Made by a program: the position numbers and the translations under genes
Shown: one piece after another, positions 24,175 through 32,463 of the stretch
How the letters are laid out: every line of letters begins with the position of its first letter
Position numbering within the stretch: the stretch's first letter is position 1
Assembly (NCBI GenBank): GCA_903873485.1
Contig: CAIQOO010000097.1
Location: 1-33,973, forward strand
Origin: an uncultured beta proteobacterium
Lineage (GTDB): Bacteria > Pseudomonadota > Gammaproteobacteria > Burkholderiales > Burkholderiaceae_C
Reading direction: 5' to 3'
Length of the DNA stretch: 33,973 nucleotides
Notes under the pieces: generated by a model
Database searches by the model: none
The model's input: only the letters and a program-made list of their open reading frames with translations
What the model was told of the DNA's origin: nothing

Positions 24175-26094
24175 TCAGGCGGCGTGCGGGGCGGTATCGG
24201 TCTTGACCGGGGGTGTTCCGCCACTGCCGCCATCAGTGCCGGTTGAGGGAATGCGCGCAGTCCAGTCTTTCGGTGGACGGGGTTCACGACCGGCCATGAT
24301 GTCATCGAGCTGGTCACTGTCGATGGTTTCCCATTCGAGCAAAGCCTTGGCCATGGCATGCATGTTGTCGCTGTGCTCTTCGATCAGCCGGCGCGCCAGG
24401 GCGTACTGCTCGTCGATGATGCGGCGCACCTCGGCATCGACCTTTTGCATGGTGTCTTCACTCATGTTGGTGGTTTTGGTGACGGATCGGCCCAAAAATA
24501 CCTCGCCCTCGTTTTCGGCATAAACCATCGGCCCCAGGGCGGCAGTCATGCCGTAGCGCATCACCATGTCGCGCGCAATATGCGTGGCCCGCTCAAAGTC
24601 ATTGCTGGCACCGGTGGTCATCTGGTTCATGAACACTTCTTCGGCAATGCGGCCACCAAACAGCATGCTGATCTGGTTGAGCATGTAGTCCTTGTCATAA
24701 CTGTAGCGGTCTTGCGCCGGCAGGCTCATCGTCACGCCCAGGGCGCGACCACGCGGAATGATGGTGACCTTGTGTACCGGGTCGCACTTGGGCAGCAGCT
24801 TGCCAATCAGCGCGTGGCCAGATTCGTGGTAGGCGGTATTGCGGCGTTCGCTCTCGGGCATCACCATGCTCTTGCGCTCCGGACCCATCAGGATTTTGTC
24901 TTTGGCTTTTTCGAAGTCCTGCATCTCTACCGTGCGGGCATTGCGGCGGGCAGCCATCAGGGCGGCTTCGTTGCACAGGTTGGCCAGATCGGCACCACTC
25001 ATGCCGGGCGTTCCGCGAGCAATCACGGCCGGGTTGACATCCTGGCTGAGCGGCACCTTGCGCATGTGGACATTGAGAATTTGTTCGCGGCCCCGGATAT
25101 CGGGCAGCGTCACATACACCTGACGGTCAAACCGGCCCGGACGTAGCAAGGCGGAATCCAGAATGTCTGGCCGGTTGGTGGCAGCCACCACAATCACGCC
25201 GACGTTGGTCTCAAAGCCGTCCATCTCGACCAGCATCTGGTTCAGGGTTTGTTCACGTTCATCGTTGCCACCGCCCAGACCGGCACCACGCTGGCGGCCA
25301 ACAGCATCAATTTCATCAATAAAAATGATGCAGGGCGCATTTTTCTTGGCGTTGTCAAACATGTCACGGACACGCGAGGCACCGACACCGACAAACATTT
25401 CGACAAAGTCGGAACCCGAAATGCTGAAAAACGGCACCTTGGCTTCACCTGCAATGCTCTTGGCCAGCAAGGTCTTGCCGGTTCCGGGTGGCCCCACCAG
25501 CAGCAAGCCGCGCGGAATGCGACCACCGAGCTTTTGAAACTTGGCCGGATCTTTCAGAAAATCAACCACTTCCTTGACTTCCTCTTTGGCCTCGTCACAG
25601 CCGGCCACATCCGAAAACATCACGGTGTTGGTGTTTTCATCGAGCAGCCGCGCCTTGCTTTTGCCAAAACTGAAGGCGCCGCCCTTGCCGCCGCCCTGCA
25701 TCTGGCGCATGAAATAGATCCAGACCCCGATCAGCAGCAGCATCGGCCCCCAACTGACCAGCAAGGTCATCAACAGGGAGCCTTCTTCGCGCGGACGGAC
25801 ATCAAACTTGACATCATTGGCAATCAGATCGCCTACCAAGCCACGGTCAAGATAGGTGGCGGTGGTGCGGACTTTTCTGTCGTCATTGGTGATGGCAATG
25901 ATTTCGGTGCCGCTCTGGCCTTCCTGGATGATGGCACTCTTGATGCGGTTGCCCCTGACCTCATCAAGAAAATCAGAATAGCCCAGATAGCCCGCGCCGG
26001 TGGCGGGCCGGGTGTCAAACTGCTTGAAAACAGTGAACAGCACCATCGCTATCACCAACCAAACAGCAATTTTCGAAAACCAGGGATTGTTCAA
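24175..26094 (-). CDS. ftsH: ATP-dependent zinc metalloprotease FtsH
   Basis: This is a 639-residue inner-membrane AAA+ protease that degrades membrane proteins and unstable regulators. Two membrane helices (about 8-25 and 107-128) flank a periplasmic domain. The AAA module has Walker A GPPGTGKT (201-208) and Walker B IIFIDEID (D260-D263). The zinc site is HESGH (H423, E424, H427). The C-terminal tail is Gly/Thr-rich and ends APHAA... as KTDTAPHAA. The start codon is TTG at 26094 with SD GGAG 6 nt upstream, giving [14 protein letters not shown]. It follows rlmE after a 131-nt gap that holds no gene and probably carries its own promoter. Confidence 0.96.
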   Translation of the reverse strand: MNNPWFSKIAVWLVIAMVLFTVFKQFDTRPATGAGYLGYSDFLDEVRGNRIKSAIIQEGQSGTEIIAITNDDRKVRTTATYLDRGLVGDLIANDVKFDVRPREEGSLLMTLLVSWGPMLLLIGVWIYFMRQMQGGGKGGAFSFGKSKARLLDENTNTVMFSDVAGCDEAKEEVKEVVDFLKDPAKFQKLGGRIPRGLLLVGPPGTGKTLLAKSIAGEAKVPFFSISGSDFVEMFVGVGASRVRDMFDNAKKNAPCIIFIDEIDAVGRQRGAGLGGGNDEREQTLNQMLVEMDGFETNVGVIVVAATNRPDILDSALLRPGRFDRQVYVTLPDIRGREQILNVHMRKVPLSQDVNPAVIARGTPGMSGADLANLCNEAALMAARRNARTVEMQDFEKAKDKILMGPERKSMVMPESERRNTAYHESGHALIGKLLPKCDPVHKVTIIPRGRALGVTMSLPAQDRYSYDKDYMLNQISMLFGGRIAEEVFMNQMTTGASNDFERATHIARDMVMRYGMTAALGPMVYAENEGEVFLGRSVTKTTNMSEDTMQKVDAEVRRIIDEQYALARRLIEEHSDNMHAMAKALLEWETIDSDQLDDIMAGREPRPPKDWTARIPSTGTDGGSGGTPPVKTDTAPHAA

Positions 26095-26225
26095 GCGAAA
26101 CTCCAGTAGATACGCAATAACATTTTGACAACTAACTGTTAGAGATTTTAGGCTGTTCAGTGCCCGGCGGATACATGATGCGTTTCTTCAGCCTCAACAG
26201 GTGCATGGAAATACCACGATTGCCA

Positions 26226-26894
26226 CTATTTCAAGGTCAGACCGACCAAAAATGTCTCGGACGACTTGTCGCGCGATGCTTTGGGCTTGATGCACTTGAC
26301 CGTCACAAAGCTTGCGCGAAATCGTTTGACCAGCACATCGTAGCTGCTGCCATGAAACACCTTGGCTACCAGCGCACCCTGGAGTTTGAGATGCGCTTGT
26401 GCAAATTCCAGTGCAAGCTCCACCAAATGCTCGATCCGAGCAGCATCGGCTGACTCGATACCCGACAGGTTGGGTGCCATGTCCGAGACAATCAGGTCGG
26501 CTTGATGTTCTTGCAACAGCGCAGCAAGTTGGCGCAGCACTGCGTCTTCCCGGATGTCGCCTTGAATAAATGCCACCCCCTCGATCGGCTCCATTGGCAG
26601 CAGGTCCAGCGCGATGATCTGGCCGTTGAGCGCCCCGACCGCCGCACCACCGCCAGTGGCCGACCGAGGCGACAGCTTGCGACGAATGTATTGACTCCAG
26701 GCGCCCGGTGCCGAGCCTAAGTCCATCACCCGCTGTCCGGGTTGGATCAGGTGCAGGGTTTCATCGATTTCCTTCAATTTGTACGCCGCACGGGCGCGGT
26801 AACCGTCTTTCCTGGCGAGTTTGACATAGGTATCGTTGACGTGGTCATTGAGCCACGCACGATTGACTTTGCTGCTTTTGACTGCTGATTTCAT
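26226..26894 (-). CDS. rlmE: 23S rRNA 2'-O-methyltransferase (RrmJ/FtsJ)
   Basis: This is a 222-residue SAM-dependent enzyme that methylates the ribose of U2552 in 23S rRNA. It shows [12 protein letters not shown] (K39/K41 region), SAM motif [14 protein letters not shown] (57-70), [12 protein letters not shown] (catalytic Asp) and [11 protein letters not shown] (catalytic Lys). The ATG at 26894 is chosen; the longer open frame upstream overlaps the divergent yhbY. It sits upstream of ftsH as in many proteobacteria. Confidence 0.94.
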   Translation of the reverse strand: MKSAVKSSKVNRAWLNDHVNDTYVKLARKDGYRARAAYKLKEIDETLHLIQPGQRVMDLGSAPGAWSQYIRRKLSPRSATGGGAAVGALNGQIIALDLLPMEPIEGVAFIQGDIREDAVLRQLAALLQEHQADLIVSDMAPNLSGIESADAARIEHLVELALEFAQAHLKLQGALVAKVFHGSSYDVLVKRFRASFVTVKCIKPKASRDKSSETFLVGLTLK

Positions 26895-26904
26895 GTGTGT
26901 CGCG

Positions 26905-26910
26905 GATAAT
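26905..26910 (+). promoter_or_regulatory. Possible -10 box of yhbY
   Basis: GATAAT (5/6 to TATAAT) ends 6 nt before the yhbY ATG at 26917, which would put the transcription start at or next to the start codon. No convincing -35 is spaced correctly: TTGACT at 26878-26883 is 21 nt away. The gap to the rlmE start is only 22 nt. Confidence 0.35.
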
Positions 26911-26916
26911 AGCCCC

Positions 26917-27393
26917 ATGTCGCAAATCCAACTCTCTCCTGCCCAGCGCAAAGTGCACCGTGCCAATGCCCACCACCTTGATCCGGTTGTCATGATCGGC
27001 GGCGACGGCCTGACCGATGGTGTCAAAAAAGAAATCGATAGTGCCTTGAATGCCCATGGCCTGATCAAGGTTCGGGTGTTTTCTGATGACCGCAGTGCCC
27101 GTGAGGCCCTGTTTTTTACACTCGCCGAGGAACTCAATGCAGCTCCCATTCAGCACATCGGCAAACTGCTGGTGCTTTGGCGCCCGACACCGGAGCGTGA
27201 AAAAACCATCGACGAAGACCGCTTGCCCGGCCCGAGGGATGTCAAGGTGCTGAAATTCAGCAAACGTGGTGGTCAGCGTCCTGAAGTCAAAACCCTGCGC
27301 GTGCTCGGCAACCAGCGCCTGACCTCCGGCGGCCAAATCAAACATGCCAAACGCAAGTCGGTCAGCATCAAAAAGCGCAATCAAGATCACTGA
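26917..27393 (+). CDS. yhbY: CRS1-YhbY domain RNA-binding protein
   Basis: This is a 158-residue protein. The first 100 residues form the KH-like CRM domain associated with pre-50S ribosomal particles: [20 protein letters not shown], then [20 protein letters not shown] and [10 protein letters not shown]. It is longer than E. coli YhbY (97 residues), with a basic C-terminal extension ([17 protein letters not shown]) likely to contact RNA. It diverges from rlmE, another large-subunit maturation gene, with starts 22 nt apart. Confidence 0.9.
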   Translation: MSQIQLSPAQRKVHRANAHHLDPVVMIGGDGLTDGVKKEIDSALNAHGLIKVRVFSDDRSAREALFFTLAEELNAAPIQHIGKLLVLWRPTPEREKTIDEDRLPGPRDVKVLKFSKRGGQRPEVKTLRVLGNQRLTSGGQIKHAKRKSVSIKKRNQDH

Positions 27394-27497
27394 AACCTGA
27401 CAATAGATCGCCAGACAGGCCTCAAGCCATCGTGAATTCACCCTGTTTCCACCGGTCGTCCGTTTCAATCAATTCCCATACCCTTTTGGAGTTGGCC

Positions 27498-28388
27498 ATG
27501 TCCCACCATTCCAGACAGTTTTTTGCATCAACCCTTTTGGCCATCTGCGCAGCACAAGCGCAAGCCGTTGGCAAACTGGCCGAGTTGAGCGTGGTTGACC
27601 GGAGCAACGGAGCCACCCTTCCAGTCTATTTCCATGCTGGTCAATACTGGGTTGCTGGCAAACCGGGTGCCAAATACGCCATTTCATTGTGCAACAAGCT
27701 CGGCGAAAGGCTGCTGGCGGTAACTTCCGTTGATGGCCTCAATGTGCTAACCGGTGCCCGAGCGGGATGGGGCCAGACCGGCTATGTGTTTGGCAGCCGC
27801 ACCTGTTATGAGATCACTGGCTGGCGCAAGAGCGATCATGAAGTTGCCACGTTCGAGTTTTCAGCCGCCGGTGACTCTTATGCGGCATTGACCGGTCGCC
27901 CAAAAGAGCTTGGGGTTATCGGTGTAGCGCTGTTTCGGGAACGCCGGCCAGCGCCGGTGATTGCCCCGCCGGTGTACCAGCGCCGAAGCGAGGCCGACAT
28001 TTTCAGGGCACCTGGTGCTAACAGTCACCTGCCCGCACCTGCGCCTGCGCCTGCGCCTGCGCCAGAATCCTCACGCAACAGTGGCGGCAGCGCCACAAAA
28101 AGCACTGAACGCGGCACCAGTGCCGACAGCGCCTTGTCCACGACCGCGCCGATGCCGATCGAGAAACTTGGCACGGCGCACGGCCAGCGTGAAGAGTCGT
28201 TGGTGTCCCATACCGAGTTCGAGCGGGCGCAGCTTCGTCCCAATGAAATCATCCAGATTCGCTATGAAAGTTACGAAGCTCTGGTGGTGTTGGGGGTGAT
28301 CCCGAATACATCGCGCCGGGTGCCTAATCCGTTTCCCATCTCTGGGCGAGACTCTTATGTGCCGGACCCGCCGCCTCGTCCTGACTGA
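27498..28388 (+). CDS. Secreted protein with Ala-Pro repeat linker, unknown function
   Basis: This is a 296-residue protein. The ATG at 27498 has SD GGAG 6 nt upstream (27488-27491) and gives a signal peptide (FFASTLLAICAAQAQA, then VGKL). The folded N-terminal part (about 25-145) includes YFHAGQYWVAGKPGAKYAIS and GQTGYVFGSRTCYEITGW, with two Cys likely to be disulphide-linked. A Pro/Ala linker of (AP)n follows at about 180-189, then a Ser/Thr-rich stretch and a short C-terminal segment (ELRPNEIIQIRYESYEALVV approximates it) ending in PDPPPRPD. No family is recognised. The linker suggests a periplasmic or envelope-anchored protein. Confidence 0.65.
   Translation: MSHHSRQFFASTLLAICAAQAQAVGKLAELSVVDRSNGATLPVYFHAGQYWVAGKPGAKYAISLCNKLGERLLAVTSVDGLNVLTGARAGWGQTGYVFGSRTCYEITGWRKSDHEVATFEFSAAGDSYAALTGRPKELGVIGVALFRERRPAPVIAPPVYQRRSEADIFRAPGANSHLPAPAPAPAPAPESSRNSGGSATKSTERGTSADSALSTTAPMPIEKLGTAHGQREESLVSHTEFERAQLRPNEIIQIRYESYEALVVLGVIPNTSRRVPNPFPISGRDSYVPDPPPRPD
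28035..28064 (+). repeat. Tandem 6-nt repeat encoding Ala-Pro
   Basis: Five units of GCGCCT-like sequence (GCACCT, three GCGCCT, GCGCCA) encode the AP linker of the preceding protein. Copy-number change by slippage would keep the frame and only alter the linker length. Confidence 0.75.
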
Positions 28389-28418
28389 GCACTTTTCCCC
28401 AGCCCGGTCATTCGGCCT

Positions 28419-28691
28419 ATGCACAGCCCGGCCAGCATGACCGAACCGGCTGCGTCCACCGAACTCACTGCCTTGTTTTTTTTTAGCGCAGTGCACGCCG
28501 GGAGCTTGCCTGAAGCGCAAACCCTGCTTGCCCGTGGTGTTTCAATCAATGCACGTGATGCCAGCGACCGGACCACATTGATGGTGGGCGGTTCAGGCTG
28601 GCCATACAATACGCAAAAAAAGGGGCAACACCCAAATCATGTCCTTGCCAAAGCCGCATTCCGAATGAAAAATGTAGGCCAAACGTGCTGA
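28419..28691 (+). pseudogene. Truncated ankyrin-repeat protein
   Basis: This 90-codon ORF (alternative ATG at 28437) includes FSAVHAGSLPEAQTLLARGV followed by SINARDASDRTTLMV, one clear ankyrin repeat plus the start of the next (normally RTPLMLA...). After MVGG the sequence loses the repeat pattern and ends. It is most simply the 5' part of an ankyrin-repeat gene whose remaining repeats were deleted, with the join near 28590. A short peptide may still be translated. Confidence 0.5.
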
Positions 28692-28750
28692 AAATTGGCA
28701 GGTTCGGCGCGCAAATTTCAACTTCTTCACGGAAAAAAGGAGTGCCAAAC

Positions 28751-30502
28751 ATGTATTTTCATCAAACTGCAAAACATCCAGAAGAAACTACGCCTGCCCG
28801 TTTCACGCCGATTCAATTGGCTGTGCAGGCCTTCAAGAAAAAAACCGACCCCTTCGGGATCATTGCTTCCCAGGTCAATGCCCAGATCGCCTGGCTGAAC
28901 CATCCACCAGAGTTACTGCAAGCTGTTGATGACATTGGCGCGGACCTGGTGGCGCTATATGTCCACTCACTGCAAAGGGGGCTTGGTTTCACGGTACATG
29001 ACGTGTTCACGCCGAACACCGACGACACCCGTTTCGCCGATCCGGTCTGGACTGAGTCGGCGGGCTGGGACATCTTGAAAGAGTGGTATTTGACCCTGAC
29101 CAGCCGACTTCAAACCCTCACGCTTGAGACGCCGGGTCTGACCGATCACGAACGTCGCCGCGCCGCTTTCTGGCAGCGTAACTGGCTCAACATGCTGGCG
29201 CCGACCAATTTCTTTTGGCTCAACCCCTTGGCCCTCGCCCGTTTTGTTGAAACAGGAGGTCAGAGCGTGGTGCAAGGCATGAGGAACTTCGCGCGTGATA
29301 TGGAAGCCAAAAATGTCCTGATGGTTGAGCCGGATGCCTTTACGGTAGGCAAGGACTTGGCCACAACACCAGGCAAGGTGGTTTTTCGCAATCATCTGGT
29401 GGAACTGATTCACTATGCACCAAGCACCAAGAAGGTGCGGGCGATGCCGATCCTGATCATCACGCCCTGGATCAACAAGTTTTACATTCTCGATCTGACT
29501 GCCCGAAAAAGCATGGTCAAGCACCTGATTGATCAGGGCTTTTCGGTTTTCATTTCGAGCTGGAAAAATCCGCCCAAAGAAATGAAAGATGTCGGCTTTG
29601 ACGACTATTTGATTGAAGGCGTCAATGAACTGGTGCGCGTGACCACCGAGTTTTGCAAAGTGCCACAGGTGCATCTGGTGGGCTACTGCATTGGTGGCAC
29701 CCTGGTAACCACCTGGATGGCCTGGGCCAACAAACGAATTGGCGCAGACACGATGCCGGTGGCGCACTGGACCCTGTTCACGACACTGACCGATTTTTCA
29801 AACCCCGGTGAAATGGGAGTGTTTATTGACGAAGCGGGGCTTGATGCCCTGGATGACATCATGGCCAAGAAAGGTTATCTTGACGGCAGCGAGATGGCCG
29901 CATCTTTCCGGCTGCTGCGTTCCAATAGCCTGATCTGGAATTACTGGGTACCAAGCTATTTGCTGGGCGAGAAACTGCCGCCGTTTGACGTGCTGTTCTG
30001 GAACGTCGATGCCACCCGCATGCCGCAAGCGATGCATTCTTTCTATCTGCGTCAAATGTACCTGCACAACAACCTGGTCAAGCCTGACCTTCTGACCGTG
30101 GGTGGCGAGCCAATCAATCTGGCGCGCATCAGCCAGCCGATTTACGTCGTGACCGCCGAAGACGACCATGTTGCACCCTGGAAGTCCTGCTATCAGATCC
30201 GAAAATATCTGAACCCGACGACAAGCGTGCGTTTTGTTCGGTCCAGCTCGGGGCATATTCTGGGAATCGTCAATCCGCCAGTAAATCCGCCCAAGCGAAC
30301 CTACTGGATCGCCGAGCCGCAGCACCACGAGAGTTGCGAACAATGGCTTGATCGCGCAGAAAAGAGGCCCGGCACCTGGTGGGATGATTGGACCGCCTGG
30401 CTACAGTCGCGAACCGGCGAAATGGTACGGGCCTACACCACGACCAACCGTCGGTTCCCGGCACTTGCTGATGCGCCCGGCACTTATGTGCTGGAAAAAT
30501 AG
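28751..30502 (+). CDS. phaC: Poly(3-hydroxyalkanoate) synthase, class I
   Basis: This is a 583-residue enzyme that polymerises hydroxyacyl-CoA into PHA granules. The PhaC_N domain (about 70-240, FWQRNWLNMLAPTNFFWLNP) precedes an alpha/beta-hydrolase core with the lipase-like box HLVGYCIGGTL (nucleophile Cys313). Next come the catalytic Asp in TAEDDHVAPW and His in SSSGHILGIVNPP. The ATG at 28751 has a strong SD AAGGAG 8 nt upstream; the upstream in-frame extension overlaps the ankyrin fragment and is not needed. No phaA, phaB or phasin gene is adjacent. Confidence 0.93.
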   Translation: MYFHQTAKHPEETTPARFTPIQLAVQAFKKKTDPFGIIASQVNAQIAWLNHPPELLQAVDDIGADLVALYVHSLQRGLGFTVHDVFTPNTDDTRFADPVWTESAGWDILKEWYLTLTSRLQTLTLETPGLTDHERRRAAFWQRNWLNMLAPTNFFWLNPLALARFVETGGQSVVQGMRNFARDMEAKNVLMVEPDAFTVGKDLATTPGKVVFRNHLVELIHYAPSTKKVRAMPILIITPWINKFYILDLTARKSMVKHLIDQGFSVFISSWKNPPKEMKDVGFDDYLIEGVNELVRVTTEFCKVPQVHLVGYCIGGTLVTTWMAWANKRIGADTMPVAHWTLFTTLTDFSNPGEMGVFIDEAGLDALDDIMAKKGYLDGSEMAASFRLLRSNSLIWNYWVPSYLLGEKLPPFDVLFWNVDATRMPQAMHSFYLRQMYLHNNLVKPDLLTVGGEPINLARISQPIYVVTAEDDHVAPWKSCYQIRKYLNPTTSVRFVRSSSGHILGIVNPPVNPPKRTYWIAEPQHHESCEQWLDRAEKRPGTWWDDWTAWLQSRTGEMVRAYTTTNRRFPALADAPGTYVLEK

Positions 30503-30596
30503 CCAACGGGTCAATCGGAAATGATGTTCGGGTCATTTTGATCCAGAACTCGCCCGCTTCGTCTAAGATGCCCCCTTTTACAGCAGATGGCATCTC

Positions 30597-31874
30597 ATGA
30601 AAATTGAAACTTTGGCGGTTCATGCTGGCTATACACCAGACCCCACAACAAAAGCGGTTGCCGTGCCGATCTATCAGACCGTTGCCTACGCGTTTGATGA
30701 CACCCAGCACGGTGCCGATTTATTTGACCTGAAAGTGGCCGGCAATATTTACAGCCGGATCATGAATCCAACCTGTGGCGTGCTGGAAGCCCGCGTTGCC
30801 GCAATGGAAGGAGGCATTGGCGCGCTAGCAGTGGCATCGGGCATGTCTGCCATCGCCTATGCCATCCAGACCATCACTGAAGCCGGTGACAACATTGTGT
30901 CTGCCTCCACCTTGTATGGCGGCACCTACAACCTGTTTGCACATACCTTTCCGCAAATGGGCATTGAGGTCCGTTTTGCCGATTACCGGGAACCAGCATC
31001 ATTTGCCGCCTTGATCGATGACCGTACCAAAGCAGTTTATTGCGAATCCGTCGGCAACCCTCTGGGCAACGTGACAGACCTGGCAGCGCTGGCTGCAGTG
31101 GCTCACGCCCACGGCGTGCCGCTGATTGTTGACAACACGGTTCCCAGCCCCTATCTGTGCAGGCCGTTTGAACACGGTGCCGACGTTGTGGTGCATTCGC
31201 TGACCAAATATTTGGGTGGGCATGGCACCACCCTGGGCGGCATCATTGTCGATTCGGGCAAATTTCCATGGTCTGACAACGCCACTCGCTTCAAACGACT
31301 CAATGAGCCTGACGTCAGTTACCACGGTGTGGTCTATACCCAAGCGCTGGGCGCGGCAGCCTACATCGGTCGTGCCCGCGTGGTTCCCCTGCGCAATATG
31401 GGAGCCGCCTTGAGCGCCATGGCAGCCTTTCAAATCCTGCAGGGTATCGAGACCCTGGCGCTGCGGATGGACCGGATTTGCGACAACGCGCTCAAAGTCG
31501 CGACCTGCCTGAAGCACCACAACAAGGTCAGTTGGGTCAACTACGCCGGTCTGGCGGATCATTCGGACCACGCCCAGGCACAGAAGTACCTCGGCGGTCG
31601 CGCCTCCGGCATCATCAGCTTTGGACTGAAGGCCGATGACAGTTTGCAGGCCGGCGCACGTTTTCAGGACGCGCTCAAACTGTTTACCCGGCTGGTCAAT
31701 ATCGGTGATGCCAAATCCCTGGCATGCCACCCGGCATCAACCACCCACCGCCAGCTCAACTTGCAGGAATTGGCCAAAGCGGGCGTCAAACCCGACATGG
31801 TCAGGCTGTCACTCGGCATCGAGCACATTGATGACTTGCTTGACGACCTTGAGCAGGCCCTGCTGGCCGTCTGA
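30597..31874 (+). CDS. metY: O-acetylhomoserine sulfhydrylase (aminocarboxypropyltransferase)
   Basis: This is a 425-residue Cys/Met-metabolism PLP enzyme that makes homocysteine from O-acetylhomoserine and sulfide. It starts [20 protein letters not shown], with substrate/phosphate-contacting YSRIMNPT and [10 protein letters not shown]. The PLP Lys is K204 in [12 protein letters not shown], and the C-terminal part has [14 protein letters not shown] and [20 protein letters not shown]. It is preceded by a 94-nt gap after phaC. Its stop lies in one arm of an inverted repeat shared with the convergent comFB-like gene. Confidence 0.92.
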   Translation: MKIETLAVHAGYTPDPTTKAVAVPIYQTVAYAFDDTQHGADLFDLKVAGNIYSRIMNPTCGVLEARVAAMEGGIGALAVASGMSAIAYAIQTITEAGDNIVSASTLYGGTYNLFAHTFPQMGIEVRFADYREPASFAALIDDRTKAVYCESVGNPLGNVTDLAALAAVAHAHGVPLIVDNTVPSPYLCRPFEHGADVVVHSLTKYLGGHGTTLGGIIVDSGKFPWSDNATRFKRLNEPDVSYHGVVYTQALGAAAYIGRARVVPLRNMGAALSAMAAFQILQGIETLALRMDRICDNALKVATCLKHHNKVSWVNYAGLADHSDHAQAQKYLGGRASGIISFGLKADDSLQAGARFQDALKLFTRLVNIGDAKSLACHPASTTHRQLNLQELAKAGVKPDMVRLSLGIEHIDDLLDDLEQALLAV

Positions 31875-31909
31875 TCAAGCTGGCTGATGCCCCGCCCGGT
31901 CAGACGGCC
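31865..31909. terminator. Inverted repeat joining the stops of metY and the ComFB gene
   Basis: GGCCGTCTGA (31865-31874) and TCAGACGGCC (31900-31909) are perfect reverse complements with a 25-nt loop. Each arm contains the stop codon of one convergent gene (metY TGA 31872-31874; comFB-like TGA on the minus strand at 31900-31902). No T-run follows on either strand, so it would be a long bidirectional hairpin rather than a standard terminator. Confidence 0.45.
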
Positions 31910-32187
31910 TGAATCCGCCTGGCCGTGCGTTCGCCGACAAAAGCGAAAGAAAAACCCATGGCTTCGTTGACTGACTCATTGATCGCATGGCGCTCTTTTT
32001 CAGTCAGATAAAACATCATGTCCACATCGTGGCGGACATAACGCGCAGGCAAACGGTTGAGGGCGACACACGCCACGTCAGCCAGCATGTCAGCGTTGTA
32101 ATCGGGGTAATCGATGGCCCGATTGGCCACTTCTTCAAACACAATCCGTTCGAAATAGTTGTGTACCTGTTCAAAATTGATGTTCAT
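31900..32187 (-). CDS. ComFB-like protein
   Basis: This is a 95-residue protein starting MNINFEQVHNYFERIVFEEV. It has the ComFB pattern of a helical N-terminus, a D-rich segment (YPDYNADMLADVACVALNRL) and the signature LPARYVRHDVDMMF. ComFB proteins were named from a Bacillus late-competence operon and related proteins have been reported as cyclic-dinucleotide receptors. Here it is solitary, so a signalling-receptor role is more likely than a competence operon role. The ATG at 32187 is chosen; the upstream in-frame residues begin with TTG and have no homologue-like sequence. Confidence 0.75.
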   Translation of the reverse strand: MNINFEQVHNYFERIVFEEVANRAIDYPDYNADMLADVACVALNRLPARYVRHDVDMMFYLTEKERHAINESVNEAMGFSFAFVGERTARRIQAV

Positions 32188-32343
32188 GACAATGGCGTAG
32201 TCGCTAAGTTTTGTTGATCGGAACAATCACCTTATCAGCACAGACCCGGTGTGGCAAGTGAAATTTATTCCCCCCCCTTGGCGCGCCCGAGCGACGTTTC
32301 CTAGCTAGTGTCTGAACGAAAACCCTATTTGTTAATTTAAATC

Positions 32344-32389
32344 AACAAGTTACATCATTTTTTTGAAACGAAGATTTTGCTAAAAATTT
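32344..32389 (+). repeat. Left imperfect inverted repeat of the transposase element
   Basis: By hand alignment this segment (AACAAGTTACATCATTTTTTT, then GAA...GAAGATTTTGCTA and AAATT) matches the reverse complement of 33928-33973 with small indels. Shared blocks are AAGTT, ATTT.TTTTGAA, GAGATT/AAGATT, GCTA and AAATT. It lies 75 nt past the transposase stop. Confidence 0.4.
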
Positions 32390-32402
32390 TACTCTCCCAA
32401 GG

Positions 32403-32421
32403 GCGATTTTCTGAAAGTCGC
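32403..32421. repeat. Hairpin downstream of the transposase
   Basis: GCGATTTTC / GAAAGTCGC forms a stem of about eight pairs (one T-G) with a 3-nt loop. It lies between the transposase stop (32464) and the left inverted repeat. No T-run follows on the minus strand. Confidence 0.35.
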
Positions 32422-32463
32422 GTAAAACGACTGTTTCACCGGATTCAAAAATTAATGAGTCAG

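Larger units (their letters stand above)
32188..32463. other. Gene-free stretch left of the transposase
   Basis: It holds no convincing ORF. It contains a run of eight C followed by GGCGCGCC (about 32269-32287). It turns AT-rich from about 32320 and carries the left imperfect inverted repeat (32344-32389) and a hairpin (32403-32421). The change in composition near 32320 is a plausible element boundary. Confidence 0.4.

Noticed and set aside
24072..24359. N-terminal extension of folP
   Set aside because: It would read through the ftsH terminator and into the ftsH 3' end and has no resemblance to dihydropteroate synthase; the conserved protein starts near 24071.
27549..27566. AGCGCAAGC near the start of the secreted protein as a fourth dispersed-repeat copy
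   Set aside because: It lacks the CTAGCCC core and the terminal CTAT at the right distances; it encodes ordinary signal-peptide residues.
28035..28064. Tandem repeat as a phase-variation switch
   Set aside because: The unit is 6 nt, a multiple of three, so slippage cannot turn the gene on or off.
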